DNA of 64,000 bases from SAR202 cluster bacterium (GTDB taxonomy: Bacteria; Chloroflexota; Dehalococcoidia; Lucifugimonadales; UBA2985): assembly GCA_009391535.1 (NCBI GenBank), contig VFHP01000009.1, positions 1-64,000 on the forward strand, in the 5' to 3' direction. The translations under genes were made by a program, and so were the position numbers. Shown one piece after another: positions 16,601 through 26,400 of the stretch (the stretch's first letter is position 1; each line of letters opens with the position of its first letter). A model generated the notes under the pieces. It was not told the DNA's origin and searched no databases. It worked only from the letters and a program-made list of their open reading frames with translations.

Positions 16601-19072
16601 GGTAATGTTACAGACGTAAACTTCATAGCTTCCGGTGTTGATAGAGATTATCACGTCAGCTATTCCCACCTAAACTCTGGTGTTACAGTTGGTCAGCGCC
16701 TTGTCACCAGAACAATGGCCAAACGAACAGATTCAGCTATTCCTCCAAGAGAGAAGGTTACCGGATTTAGCATTGACTACATAGACGAGAAAGATGAAGT
16801 TGGTTACACTGGCCAACGTCAAGATCGCCTAGTGGTTGCTGCATACGACGACACCGTAGCCCCGCTTAACGCGCTGACGATTATGAGGTCTGATAGTCCG
16901 GGCTTGGTTGGTATTAGCGATATCGAAAACGCTGCCCATGTTATCCTCCCCGAGACTATCTTTAATATTCAGAGCACGGGTGAAACCATAGCTCGCAATA
17001 CCACTTGGGGCACAACGGAGAAGACCTCTCTCCAGCTACTTGGGGCGCAGAACAATCCGCTTGACACGGAGTCGGAAGGTGTTGAACTTGAGTACACCGT
17101 AACAAACAGAAGAGCCGACATGTCCCTATGGGATGATGGCGGAAGCAAGGTTGTCATTTCACTCGACAATAACAACAAGTTTGTAGGCATTCATAAGCTT
17201 GATCCTAACGAAATGCTAACTCTAGGCAGCGGTCTTGATGGAAGCGATCCTGCCATCAGCATGAGAGAAAGATCTGAAAAACCTAGCTCCACAGCAGATT
17301 ACGGAAAGATCTACATAAAGCCAAAGAGTATCACCAACCAGACGCAATCAGCATATCTACTTGACGATGCGGGTAATGAATTTGACCTTACCCTTAACAA
17401 GTACGACATGAACGACGCGAGAGCTGTCTATACAGACGATTGGTGCAATACGCTTGCTGGTAAACTCTCCAATAAAGACAGAAGCACAATCAGCTCCTCA
17501 GAACAGTCCAATACTGGGTACGGTTGTCATGCGCTTTACGATATCAATGGTGGTGATAACAATGTAGCTATCGGTGCTTATGCGGGAGATGAAATAACTA
17601 CCGGCTCACGCAACATTGCTATTGGCGACAATTCAGCAACCTCACTTAAGACGGGCAATGACAACATTATCATTGGACGTTTGGCTGGCGAGAACTCTCC
17701 GCAGAATATGAGTAACAACATATTCATAGGAAATGATATTGGTAAGAACCTATCAAGCCCAAGCGACTACAAACTATTAATTGGGCACTCAGACAAAGTT
17801 CTCCTCAAGGGTGTCATGGGTCCGCAAGACAGTGATAAGGTTCTTGAAATTGAAAATGGTAGATTCAGAGTTTCTTCCGCTGACGACTACATCGAAGTTA
17901 GACAGCAGAACGGCATCTTTGCTTCGGAAACCGCTACTGTTCTCGACGTTGTTGACACTAACCATGACCATGCGCAGGGTGGCATTGGCTTTAACTTTAC
18001 AGGCCTAGAAAATGGTGTTATTCAAAACACACATACACTCCTGAAACTCAGAAGCCACAAAACAAAGAGCTACAACTGTGGCCTCTGGCCGTCAGAGGAT
18101 GAAAGAGATCCATATGCAGAGCTAGATGGAGACCTGTATTTAGGAGGATCTATTAACTTCTGCGACGGAACCAGCATGGCAAGTACCAGCGGCATAGTTA
18201 TTATTGCCGGTACTGGAATAAGCGAGCAGCTTAATACCACCCTAAACAACATGGAGTTCCACCTCAGCATAGAAGAGTTGCAGTCTGGCATTAAATCCCC
18301 ACTGTTAGACCAAGCTGTTCCAAGCAACCTTAACTCATATGTTGCGGTTAGCACAAGTGGTGTTGTAGGTAAGATGAACTTACAGACACTAGGCAACTAC
18401 CTACAAGAGAACACTGCATATATACAAGACTGTCACAACCACATTTTCAGCAACACAACAAATGTAGATAAGACTGTTAATTGCAGAAACTTCTACGCTG
18501 GATACAAAGCCGGAAATCTATCCACGGGCTGGACAGACTCGAACTTCATAGGGACAGAAGCTGGGGCTGGAGCTACAATTACATACAACGAGGCAACCAA
18601 CTGGTCCTCTACATTTATAGGATACAGAGCCGGATACAACGCTGCTAACGTTGACCATTCTGTATTCATAGGGTCTCAAGCTGGTCTTGACGCAGACAAT
18701 GCAAGATACTCAGTATTCATTGGAGACTCTGCTGGAGACAGGTCTTACAGTAATAGGTCTGTAGGTATTGGAGACAACGCACTACAGGGAGTAACGGGTA
18801 CTAATAATATTGAAATCACTGCTGGCGTTGGAGGCTCAAACAGAGTAATGTCAGATGGCTCCACCCACGATATGAAGATTGCTATCGGTAACTGTCTTGC
18901 CGGAGACATGTCCAATAGAAGAATGTCAATAGGATTCCCGAACTTAAACCCAGATGCAGTTCTTGAAGTTAGAGCTAATGGAACTGAAACCAGACTACAG
19001 GAGTGGAAAAACAACGCCGGTACAGTAGTAGCCTACGTGGACAACAATGGTAACTTTGTTAAGGTGACATAA
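13685..19072 (+). CDS. Giant tail fibre with trimeric-adhesin head repeats (1,795 aa)
   Basis: N-terminal 40 residues (ITRDIVDNSTGLVSPRDVRQ) match those of the fibre at 22413 and probably attach the fibre to the virion. Three blocks of NTAFG/NIGIG-type repeats, as in trimeric adhesin head domains, lie at about residues 82-145, 1275-1360 and 1615-1705. Two repeats of the kind ...FNLGHSDRRW... occur near 230 and 305. A strand module GGTFTLTYSGQTT...VQSALEAL (about 485) and a weaker second copy (about 606) belong to a module common in phage and bacterial surface proteins. The C-terminus (LQEWKNNAGTVVAYVDNNG) is the usual fibre end motif. The long middle is unassigned. It likely trimerises and binds the host surface. 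The next gene starts in its stop codon. Confidence 0.88.
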   Translation: MILNKLKLVENITRDIVDNSTGLVSPRDVRQNMLDLADSVHLLTADHNLFSKNFGTVDTRTTRAGDKAIGKLDLPGYKSIDNTAFGYSALMDIYTGARNTAVGSHALGCALYGHDNIGIGNSAVAGAVFGSGNVGVGNFSLHRVKEGNLNIAIGHGAGYYINPNDSYKFYLGSHDVNSQSVCDNPLGSGLIPLLHGDLIRLKLGVAVSGLDDYGKLQVGGDITPSGSDQFNLGHSDRRWRHILASRSLNYPSGNDFTISRSTSAGNKDVLFLGSGGAIGVGNNTPSGNHGIITSSGSIVPLWNDNFQLGHPDLRWGAGFFKSLHVSGALDVTEYNYKEINSCIYECKTLYLASSGDPCYSGGPPCGYLTDQELEGGGLVLQSSGTDGSEQGFFRRNYEWVYRSPDPTLKCLETDSPYSRSSWNSNISIHVASGSHVRTDRVMGYDTLALINQNGCYGWFIHRDDDIIRTGDLGQNETQKITINATGGTFTLTYSGQTTSAIAFDASSSDVQSALEALSNLEVGDIAVTGNNGGPWTVTFTGTLAKTNVAQITCNGLNLTLGGTVNESSRTFFAHRWLSPEYTTVNSQSFGLHRTDYFYIRKSRRASRGVFKLRIEREDTGAIFTTEPIPFDATRTEIADAVNDAVKAQGITGVTVLPTLYYDAYQGDSTGHGGSINSSVDTISELVDATKYNNTWNPNARPMTDDRVFVNYFPIIRGRPDRAANGSIRNPKIRIYQSQSTVQQLEGMDASFTFLSHYHDKSIFHGQNDLVHYAGNGQYDNDAEPSDVGLKAVWCQPITGGERLEVEFFTSDTVAIAQPKFDAVFGAGAVEISSNGVGTAHHTIGYWPEGSAADDFAQAGWFIKYKSAGLLAEDASPYVIYVGGETVYGKSTRDLTARDGKTGDLSVSVMPRIAVYLYRHEGQGPTATPGTCSTETIQEGMADISAITKVDNVVYLTKEDHITPNPISPEGKIGNVTDVNFIASGVDRDYHVSYSHLNSGVTVGQRLVTRTMAKRTDSAIPPREKVTGFSIDYIDEKDEVGYTGQRQDRLVVAAYDDTVAPLNALTIMRSDSPGLVGISDIENAAHVILPETIFNIQSTGETIARNTTWGTTEKTSLQLLGAQNNPLDTESEGVELEYTVTNRRADMSLWDDGGSKVVISLDNNNKFVGIHKLDPNEMLTLGSGLDGSDPAISMRERSEKPSSTADYGKIYIKPKSITNQTQSAYLLDDAGNEFDLTLNKYDMNDARAVYTDDWCNTLAGKLSNKDRSTISSSEQSNTGYGCHALYDINGGDNNVAIGAYAGDEITTGSRNIAIGDNSATSLKTGNDNIIIGRLAGENSPQNMSNNIFIGNDIGKNLSSPSDYKLLIGHSDKVLLKGVMGPQDSDKVLEIENGRFRVSSADDYIEVRQQNGIFASETATVLDVVDTNHDHAQGGIGFNFTGLENGVIQNTHTLLKLRSHKTKSYNCGLWPSEDERDPYAELDGDLYLGGSINFCDGTSMASTSGIVIIAGTGISEQLNTTLNNMEFHLSIEELQSGIKSPLLDQAVPSNLNSYVAVSTSGVVGKMNLQTLGNYLQENTAYIQDCHNHIFSNTTNVDKTVNCRNFYAGYKAGNLSTGWTDSNFIGTEAGAGATITYNEATNWSSTFIGYRAGYNAANVDHSVFIGSQAGLDADNARYSVFIGDSAGDRSYSNRSVGIGDNALQGVTGTNNIEITAGVGGSNRVMSDGSTHDMKIAIGNCLAGDMSNRRMSIGFPNLNPDAVLEVRANGTETRLQEWKNNAGTVVAYVDNNGNFVKVT

Positions 19073-20037
19073 TGGCGTTTGTCATAGCAGACAGAGTAAA
19101 GGAGACTAGTACTACTGCTGGAGCTGACACCATAACTCTGGGAGCCGGAGACTTTGGTGGCTATCAAACCTTCAACCAAGGTATTGGCGATGGCAATAAT
19201 ACTTACTATGCAATAGAAAACAATTTAAAGTGGGAAGTTGGAATAGGAACCTACAGCTCAAGCTTAAACACACTGTCAAGAGACACCGTTTTAGCTAGCA
19301 GCGAGGGGGGATCTAAGGTTGCACTAGATGGAGTGTCCTTAGTTCTTTCCACCTCCCCCGCAAGCAAGTCGGTACTACTAAATAAAGACGATTACATAAC
19401 CAGTTTTTCACCGTCCTACTTAGGAATCCAATACCCAGATGGAACTGTACAGACTACCGCCCCTCAACCAAGCGGTTATCTTGCGGCACCACCAAACGGA
19501 AGGACACCACTAACTTTAACCCGAACCAATGCGGGTTCACTAATAGACACATATATAGACAACAGCTACGACAGAACTGTTAGTCTGCATATAAATAACA
19601 GTCCGGTATCCAACCCCACTTGGAAGCTGGGCATGAAGGACTCACCATCTTCATACTCCGAAGCACCTAGTTACGGATATGCTTATGGAAAAAACGGTTC
19701 CGCCGGAATGCAGGCAACAACATCAACAGGCTTTGTCATACACGATGCAAACGGCTTTTGGGTTAGACATTTAAATGTTGATGCACTAAACGTTTCGTCC
19801 TCAACCACACAACCAACAGTTTCAGTAAGAAGCGCGATATTACAATCATCAAACCTGCAAGAATGGCAGGGTCATGATTCAGTATCACTACTATCTGTGA
19901 ACACTAAAGGTGCCCTAGTTTTTAACAAGAAGATTTCAGATAATGACGCCCCAAATAGCTCATTGTTTTACAGTTCAACTCAAAACAAACTTGTATTCAA
20001 GGACAGTTCTGGAGACATTAACCCACTGTACAGTTAA
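19072..20037 (+). CDS. Tail fibre with RVKETSTT-type attachment domain
   Basis: The first 100 residues are a well-known phage fibre N-terminus: RVKETSTTAGADTITLG, then GNNTYYAIE, WEVGIGTY and LSRDTVLASSEGG. The same domain starts the giant fibre at 23409. A GIQYPDGTVQTTA linker near residue 122 precedes a variable middle, and the C-terminus (SLFYSSTQNKLVFKDSSGD) is a fibre end element. The 321-aa product probably forms a short trimeric fibre mounted beside the giant one. It starts in the preceding stop codon and is followed by a gap with late promoter copy 5. Confidence 0.85.
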   Translation: MAFVIADRVKETSTTAGADTITLGAGDFGGYQTFNQGIGDGNNTYYAIENNLKWEVGIGTYSSSLNTLSRDTVLASSEGGSKVALDGVSLVLSTSPASKSVLLNKDDYITSFSPSYLGIQYPDGTVQTTAPQPSGYLAAPPNGRTPLTLTRTNAGSLIDTYIDNSYDRTVSLHINNSPVSNPTWKLGMKDSPSSYSEAPSYGYAYGKNGSAGMQATTSTGFVIHDANGFWVRHLNVDALNVSSSTTQPTVSVRSAILQSSNLQEWQGHDSVSLLSVNTKGALVFNKKISDNDAPNSSLFYSSTQNKLVFKDSSGDINPLYS

Positions 20038-20074
20038 CCCCCCTATTTATTGATAAAATATTTTACTATTTTTA

Positions 20075-20083
20075 GTGTATAAT
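20075..20083 (+). promoter_or_regulatory. Putative late promoter GTGTATAAT (copy 5)
   Basis: GTGTATAAT lies in an AT-rich gap 42 bases before ATG 20126. A TTGATA at 20050 is 22 bases away, too distant for a standard -35 box. An AAAATATTTT palindrome lies just upstream. Confidence 0.6.
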
Positions 20084-20125
20084 ATCAGAGGAAAGAACTA
20101 TACCAGAGGCATTTAGGAGACAATA

Positions 20126-20488
20126 ATGGCAATTTTCCAATTAGAAATAGACGACGCTGACGTAGATCGAGTATTAACAGCAGTATCTCACAACTACGGT
20201 TGGCAGAGTCTTGTACCTAATCCTGACTACGTAATGCAGGAAGTTGTAGATGAAAACGGAGATCCAGTGTTGGATGAGAACGGTGAACCAACATACGCTG
20301 CGCCAGTAGATGAAAACGGAGATCCGCTACCAAGAGAGATTGACAACCCGGAAACCATGGGTGATTTCACACATAGAATAGTAAGACAGTTTCTAGCTGA
20401 GCATGTTAGAACTTATGAAATTCAACAGGCCAGAAGCGCTGCTATTGACGGCCTAAACACAGATGTCACCATTGGAGACCCTACTTAA
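20126..20488 (+). CDS. Small conserved phage virion-region protein (120 aa)
   Basis: AGGAGA before the ATG is strong. The sequence starts with a strand (IFQLEIDDADVDRVLTAV), then HNYGWQSLVPNP, and ends with a long helix (MGDFTHRIVRQFLAEHVRTYEIQQARSA). This matches a small protein family found next to structural genes in many phages, usually annotated only as hypothetical. Between the halves is an insert of acidic turns with VDENGDP repeated (residues 34-68), similar in style to the C-terminal repeats of the chaperone-position protein at 35223. Function unknown; a fibre-associated or assembly role is inferred from the neighbours. Confidence 0.65.
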   Translation: MAIFQLEIDDADVDRVLTAVSHNYGWQSLVPNPDYVMQEVVDENGDPVLDENGEPTYAAPVDENGDPLPREIDNPETMGDFTHRIVRQFLAEHVRTYEIQQARSAAIDGLNTDVTIGDPT

Positions 20489-21471
20489 TGTTTGGGACTT
20501 TTTCATTTTCCGATAGCACTTTTGCTGAGTCTAAACTAAAAAATAGAAACAACCTCGAATATAATATAGATTTAGGGGTTCAGACTATAGACAAAAAAGC
20601 TGTCAACTTGTGTGCGAGTACGATCAGAGCTATGACCATAGGTACCCAACATGATAAGGACATGGCTATAGACGTTCAATACGACACAGTTATGAATATA
20701 GATACCCAATACGGCATAGAACTACTAGGAACACCACGCGAGGTTGGTTACTACAATGACGAGATAGCCTACCTAAACCCGTGGTATCGTTGGACCTTTA
20801 ACAACACATTGGATGATAGTGGATACGGAACAAGCAACACCCCTAGAAATGGAACAGGTTATGGAACTATAGCTTACACCTCTGGTGGTGGAATTATCCC
20901 TTCCATGCCTTGGGAGTCTATCGACCTTAACCCAGACGACGAAGTAAGGATATCAGACTCTCCAAATATAAACACTGGAACTGGATACACTTTTGAAAAA
21001 CGCTCAATATCTGTTTGGGCAGAATTTGATTCTGTCTCTGGAACTGACGGGAATGGGCGAGTTATTTGGGAACAGGGTGGAGGGAGCAACTGGTGGTCTA
21101 TTTATCTATATGATTCAAACTTATATACATGCATTGGAGAATCGAATAAGCAGAAAGGATATTGTTCATCGCCAGTTTCCGCTTCAACTTTATATCTAAT
21201 TACTGTAACTATTGATTTATCACTAGAATCAAATCAAATGAAATTATATATTAATGGCTCCCTTGTAAGTGAAACTACTACATCGGCAGGCTCAAGCCTT
21301 TCTTCTCACAGCGGTAACATCGCGTGGGGAGGGCCAAACTCAAGTCCAAGAAATCATTTAAACCAAAGTATTACAGCTAACGTTGACGCGAGATTAGCAG
21401 ATGGGTGTTATTGGTATGAACGAGCATTGACACCTAGAGAAATTTCAAACATTTGGTCAACAGGTAATTAA
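20488..21471 (+). CDS. LamG/concanavalin-like lectin virion protein
   Basis: Starts within the preceding stop codon. Residues 1-80 contain short repeats (MTIGTQHDKDMAIDVQYDTVMNID read in pieces) of unknown role. Residues 90-325 form a LamG-like jelly roll: WYRWTFNNTLDDSGYG, then SISVWAEFD, GNGRVIWEQGGG, MKLYINGSLV and DARLADGCYWYERALTPREI, the last being the typical end of these domains. Such domains bind sugars or proteins at the cell surface, so a receptor-binding or decoration role on the fibre assembly is likely. A second LamG-like region occurs in the giant protein at 43783. The minus-strand ORF at 20874-21089 is a shadow. Confidence 0.82.
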   Translation: MFGTFSFSDSTFAESKLKNRNNLEYNIDLGVQTIDKKAVNLCASTIRAMTIGTQHDKDMAIDVQYDTVMNIDTQYGIELLGTPREVGYYNDEIAYLNPWYRWTFNNTLDDSGYGTSNTPRNGTGYGTIAYTSGGGIIPSMPWESIDLNPDDEVRISDSPNINTGTGYTFEKRSISVWAEFDSVSGTDGNGRVIWEQGGGSNWWSIYLYDSNLYTCIGESNKQKGYCSSPVSASTLYLITVTIDLSLESNQMKLYINGSLVSETTTSAGSSLSSHSGNIAWGGPNSSPRNHLNQSITANVDARLADGCYWYERALTPREISNIWSTGN

Positions 21472-21557
21472 CAAAGTAGGAGTATGGCATGGTTGTCACA
21501 TTTATTTTGTCTATTACAACCCAACGGGAAGTACCATTCATTTTATAGGTTTTAATA

Positions 21558-21872
21558 ATGGCCAGTGAAATACATGTAAATGACGTAGGCACTAGATTTC
21601 TAGTAACCGTAAAAGACGGAACCTCAACAGTAGATGTTTCGCCAGCAGGAGCTACAGGAGTCTTGACTTTCAAAAAGCCTGACGACACAACAATCGCCAG
21701 AACAGCATCCACCTTAACCGATGGTAGCGCTGTTTCTGGGGTTATGTACTACGATACAATAGCGGGAGATTTAAACCAAGCCGGTCTCTGGAAAATTCAG
21801 GGAAAAGTTACCATCAGTAGTGGAACATTTTACACGGACATCCAAGGCTTTAACGTTCACTGTAACCTATAA
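21558..21872 (+). CDS. BppU-like baseplate/fibre Ig-type domain protein
   Basis: The 104-aa product is one beta-sandwich domain with the pattern IHVNDVGTRFLVTVKDG, LTFKKPDD, GVMYYDTIAGDLNQAGLWKI and a final SGTFYTDIQGFNV strand. This resembles the N-terminal domain of lactococcal-phage upper baseplate proteins (BppU) and a common small phage protein. It probably links fibres to the tail or makes a head-surface Ig domain. An 86-bp gap precedes it; it contains a 19-codon ORF (21489-21548) after AGGAG that I do not count as a gene. Confidence 0.7.
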   Translation: MASEIHVNDVGTRFLVTVKDGTSTVDVSPAGATGVLTFKKPDDTTIARTASTLTDGSAVSGVMYYDTIAGDLNQAGLWKIQGKVTISSGTFYTDIQGFNVHCNL

Positions 21873-21883
21873 GGAGTCACAAG

Positions 21884-22393
21884 ATGTCTTGGCAAGGTCA
21901 AATATCCACAATGGTAAGATATTTAGTAGACGACATAGACCCTACTAACTATAAATATGCGAACAAGAGAGTTGAGACCACTATCTTAGTGGCCGCTCAA
22001 TTCGTCACACTACAAACAGATTTTAATAACACCTATACGATTAATGTAGAGCAATGCACTCTATCGCCAGATCCAACCGACAGCGATACAAAAGATAATG
22101 CCTTTATAAACCTAACTGCTTTAAAGGCTGCTTGTATTATGCTTGGTAGTGAGGTAAGGAGTGAATCGGGGAACGCCATTTCAATTAAGGACGGCCCCTC
22201 AGCTATTGACCTCAGAGGCGTTGCCTCTACATTAGTCACCTTATACCAAGACTTGTGTAAAAAGTACGATCAAATGTTACTAGATTACCGCGCCGGTAGC
22301 AGCGTGGCTGGACAGGCTATTCTCGGCCCATACAGTCCCGGTTCTGATTTAGTGTCTCGCGGGAACTTGGGTCACAGAGACGGATATTTATAA
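21884..22393 (+). CDS. Conserved structural protein, possible head-tail adaptor
   Basis: AAGGAGTCACAAG precedes the ATG. The 169-aa product is mostly helical, with the pattern SWQGQISTMVRYLVDDIDP, YANKRVETTILVAAQFV, a short strand pair ending LSPDP, then FINLTALKAACIMLGSEV and a C-terminal helix. This small family recurs in the structural regions of marine phages; the helical bundle and size fit a connector-type head-tail adaptor. It sits unexpectedly within the fibre block, so an appendage-base role is also possible. Confidence 0.5.
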   Translation: MSWQGQISTMVRYLVDDIDPTNYKYANKRVETTILVAAQFVTLQTDFNNTYTINVEQCTLSPDPTDSDTKDNAFINLTALKAACIMLGSEVRSESGNAISIKDGPSAIDLRGVASTLVTLYQDLCKKYDQMLLDYRAGSSVAGQAILGPYSPGSDLVSRGNLGHRDGYL

Positions 22394-22412
22394 GATTTAA
22401 AGGAGCAGACAA

Positions 22413-23390
22413 ATGGCTATCAGAGATAAAGATACTATCAAAAACAGTATCATTGCTGACATACCAGATAACAACGCTGGTTTAATTTCAGCTCAAGATA
22501 TTAGAGATAATATGGTTGACACCGTTGATTCCATTAACACTATAGTTGCTAGTGGGGATGTGGACTCGACATATCCGTTTAGCGGAAGTAACGTCAGAGC
22601 TAAAAAGAATGATGCTGGACAGTTTGGTGTTTTCATCCCAGAGTCAGGAGTTCAGTTCCAAGACGGGAAGACCCAAATATACGCATATGAGGGGCCTGAA
22701 GGAATTGACCATACAAAGCTGGCCAATTTAACAGCAGATTCCCACCCGCAATATTTAAACGTAACTGGAGTTGCCGCCGCATCATATATGCAGGGTGGAC
22801 TACCTCTAGATACCCACTGGATTGGTGTTTCTGGATACGACGACAGAGGCATCAGATTCAAAAAAATTAACGAAGTAAGGGATGATGTACATGTTGGAAC
22901 TTCCGGCAATGTGCTATTTACAACTGACGGTTCTAGAGCAGACACCTTCAAGGGTGCTGCAAAAGCTTGGATCGTATTTAAGGGTAGTGGAACAGTTGGA
23001 GAAACCGCCGGAGCCGCAACTCCGGGATACCAGACTCCGGTAGTCTACTCATCGTATAACGTCTCTGGAATTAACTACATAGCGAGGGGACAGTACAAGA
23101 TAACGTTTGCCTCTGGTACATTCCAAAACAATTATTACGCCGCAGTAGGAAACAGCAACGCGATTGCTTCTTCCACGGCCTACGCCTCACACGCTGCGAC
23201 GGATTTTGATGTAAACACTGTAGGTATTGTTTCCAGAATCGGGGACGACGCTTCCTCGTTAAGAAGCTGTACGTTTTACGTTAAGAGTGATGACAACGAA
23301 TACGTTGATGCAGCACTTAACGATCTCGTAATTTATGGACTAGGATCAGGAACGACACCAGACTCAACACCTACCATTAATCCATCTTAG
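22413..23390 (+). CDS. Tail fibre, short partner with IRDKD-type N-terminus
   Basis: AAAGGAGC precedes the ATG. The N-terminus (IADIPDNNAGLISAQDIRDN) matches the start of the giant fibre at 13685, so both likely dock at equivalent sites. It then has the fibre linker SGVQFQDGKTQ and LTADSHPQYLNV, both frequent in phage fibres. The C-terminal 150 residues (AWIVFKGSGTVGE, YNVSGINYIARGQYKITFAS, DLVIYG) are the common beta-sandwich tip found in many receptor-binding fibres. The 325-aa product should be a trimeric fibre. It is followed by the giant fibre at 23409, mirroring the 13685/19072 pair. Confidence 0.85.
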   Translation: MAIRDKDTIKNSIIADIPDNNAGLISAQDIRDNMVDTVDSINTIVASGDVDSTYPFSGSNVRAKKNDAGQFGVFIPESGVQFQDGKTQIYAYEGPEGIDHTKLANLTADSHPQYLNVTGVAAASYMQGGLPLDTHWIGVSGYDDRGIRFKKINEVRDDVHVGTSGNVLFTTDGSRADTFKGAAKAWIVFKGSGTVGETAGAATPGYQTPVVYSSYNVSGINYIARGQYKITFASGTFQNNYYAAVGNSNAIASSTAYASHAATDFDVNTVGIVSRIGDDASSLRSCTFYVKSDDNEYVDAALNDLVIYGLGSGTTPDSTPTINPS

Positions 23391-23408
23391 TTTATAAGGG
23401 ATAGATAA

Positions 23409-26400
23409 ATGCCTTCAAAAATAGTAGTCCTATCAGATAGGATAAAAGAGCTAAGCCAAACTACAGGCACCACTAATATACACTTAGAAGGTGCAGCTAA
23501 TGGCTTTAGCGCCTTTAGGGACTTCTATAGTCATGGCGACTTGGTGTATTACGCTGTAACTGACGGAACCTACTACGAGGTAGGCTCTGGTGAAGTACAG
23601 TTATCACCCACAGTTTCCAATGACCAGATATCCCGCTTCCCCTTTAGAGCTAAAGGTCCGGGAGTTACTGTCCAGACAGATAAAGTTTCTTGGCCCATAG
23701 GCGTCAAAGAAGTCTATGTAACCTACCCAGCCCCGAAATCTGTTTATACAGCATTTGGTTTATCCCCTGATTACAATATGCCCGCAGAAAGCGGTTTCGC
23801 CTTCTGGTCCTCATCTAATATCCTTAACTATGATTCTAATATCTTATGGGACTCGGGCAATGCCCGCATGGGCATAAGCACAATTTCGCCTGACCACGCA
23901 ATTCATGTGGGTGGTAACACGGCGTATTCTATAGTAAAGGCTTCTGGTTTTGTTGCCAGCGAGTCAGGACTCTTCTTTCCTGAAGGCAATGGTGGAACGG
24001 CGTCTTACAGTGGTGGTCGCCAACTAGAACACTTTGTCAGAAACAAGCTTGATGACACAGCCTTGAGCGAAGGTAAAATTGGAGCTTCAACAGGAGCTTC
24101 CGCAGTTATACAACTTAGCGGTGTAGTAGATCAATATATACTACTTAAGCAGCAGTCTAAAGGAACCTTTTTATCTGGCCCACCTAACGGTTGTGGTGTC
24201 GATTGCTCCCCGGATTACCCAACCTTTAGAGCTATTACTGTAGAAGATATCCCAAGTCTATCTAGCCTTTACCTAGACAGAATAGGCACACCCGCTTCCG
24301 GGAATGTAGCATTCTGGAAACAAGACGATCCGACTCAAGACCCAAGGGTTGGTTACGACTCAAATCTATTCTTTGACGATACAAACAACAGACTTGGAGT
24401 AAATACAGGTACTCCTGCCTACAGACTGCATGTAGATGGAAACGCCGGGATTACTAGCGATGTGTCCATAGGTGGCAATATTGTTGTCAGTGGAAACCTA
24501 GACATTAAAGGCGACACAACATATGTCAACAGTACGGTTGTAACTATTGCTGACAAGGTTGTTGAATTAGCATCAATGAGCGGTAATGCTATCGCTACAG
24601 ACGCCCAGCTTGAAGCTGCTGGAGGGGCCGGAATATCTGTCAAGTCAAGCGATTCAGACAAGTCAATCCTCTGGAGATCCAATTGTGATGCTTGGCAATT
24701 CAAGAGTAACACTGGCGGAGGAATTTACTACAACGCTATTGATGTCAGTGGCGTTGTTTTTGGTGGCGACTGCACAAACGTAATTAGTGGCTCATATCAA
24801 GCCGGTAGCGGACTCTCCTTACACAGTGGGAGAGAGTTTAATATTGGCAACATGTTCAGCATAGGAACAAACCCTTCCCAGAGTGTACATCAAGCTGATA
24901 CAATTTGGGTAAGCGGAGTTTCTGGCGTTGCAACAACAATAAATAAGGTCGGCGCTAACCATGTGGTATGGGTAGATCCCACAGAACTATCTGGAATACT
25001 TAGCGGAGGATCAGCCTCCAGCCTGTTGGACGTTTCCGGTATTCTAGATAACTACATCGACAAAGTTTCTGGAGAGTATACACAGGCCTCTGGTGCATTA
25101 AACAATCAATTTGTTTCAGGTTCCGGCGCACTGAACAATCAATTTGTTTCAGGTTCCGGCGCATTGAACAACCAGTTTGTTTCAGGTTCTGGAGCGCTAG
25201 ACAATTATATTGACTTCGTTTCCGGCGAACTGAATACTATATCAGGTGTTCTAGATAATTATATTGATAAAGTATCAGGTGAATACGCATCAGCTTCTGG
25301 AGCGCTTAATAATAAAATTGATGCCAGCATAGGAACTGTGTCTGTAGGTGAACTCAGTACAACCACACACCACGCAGGAGTGTCGGGGCTTTGGTTCACT
25401 AATGGCAAAGTCGATTTCGTAGACTCAAACAGGATGGCAAGAATTACCATAGCCGCAGATGCCGCTGGAGCCTTAGACGACCTAAGTGATGTTACTATAA
25501 CAAGCGTTGCAGATAAACACATCCTGCAATACAGCTCCACTTCATCCAAATTCGTGAATGTCCTCTCGCCTTCCGGCGCTCTAAACAATGATATAGAGAC
25601 TGTTTCTGGGGCCTTGGTTAACTTTGTGAATACTGAGCACGCATCAGGTGTGAGTATGTCTGGGGTTAACTGGGGAGTTGCCGCATTCGCTTCGGGCCAA
25701 GTATTATCAGTATCTGGTTCACTACAAAACAGTATAAACACAAACGCTACTGACATTACAACAGCGTCTGGAGCATTGGCAGGACTTATAAATACTGAGA
25801 ACGCTTCAGGCGTTTCCATGTCTGGAGCCTTAGATAATTACATAGACTTTGTTTCTGGAGAACTTAATTCCGCATCTGGCTCCCTCAGCAATGCCATCTC
25901 AGCATCCTTCCAAATCAAGGTTAGTGAATTTGATGGTAGCGTAGCTCCTGATGGTGACCCATGGCTAGGGGCAGTCTCTGGACTTTACTTTACTAACGGG
26001 GCTGTAACCAAAAAAGATTCTGGAAAGATAGCGGAGATAAACCTATCTGCCGGAGCTGCCGGAGACCTAACTGGTCTAACAGACACAAATATAACATCCA
26101 TTGCAGACAAGCAAATTCTTAGATATGACTCTGGCACATCCAAATGGATAAACGACACCTCTCCATCTGGAAGCTTGAAAAACGCTATTGATGTAAATGC
26201 CACAGATATCGACACCGCTTCTGGAGCCTTGGTCCATCTAATAAACACTGAGCACGCTTCAGGTGTTTCCATGTCTGGTGTTAACTGGGGCGTGGCAGCT
26301 TTTGCTTCTGGCCAAGTTCTGTCAGCATCAGGTTCATTGCAGAACTCAATAAACACAAACGCCTCTGCCATAACCGCCAACACAGATCTAATAAACGCAT

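Noticed and set aside
21489-21548. 19-codon ORF with AGGAG
   Set aside because: Too short to support, no conserved feature, and no coupling to the next gene; may be chance.
25095-25226. CRISPR array
   Set aside because: The 33-bp units are contiguous without spacers and are in frame within a fibre gene.
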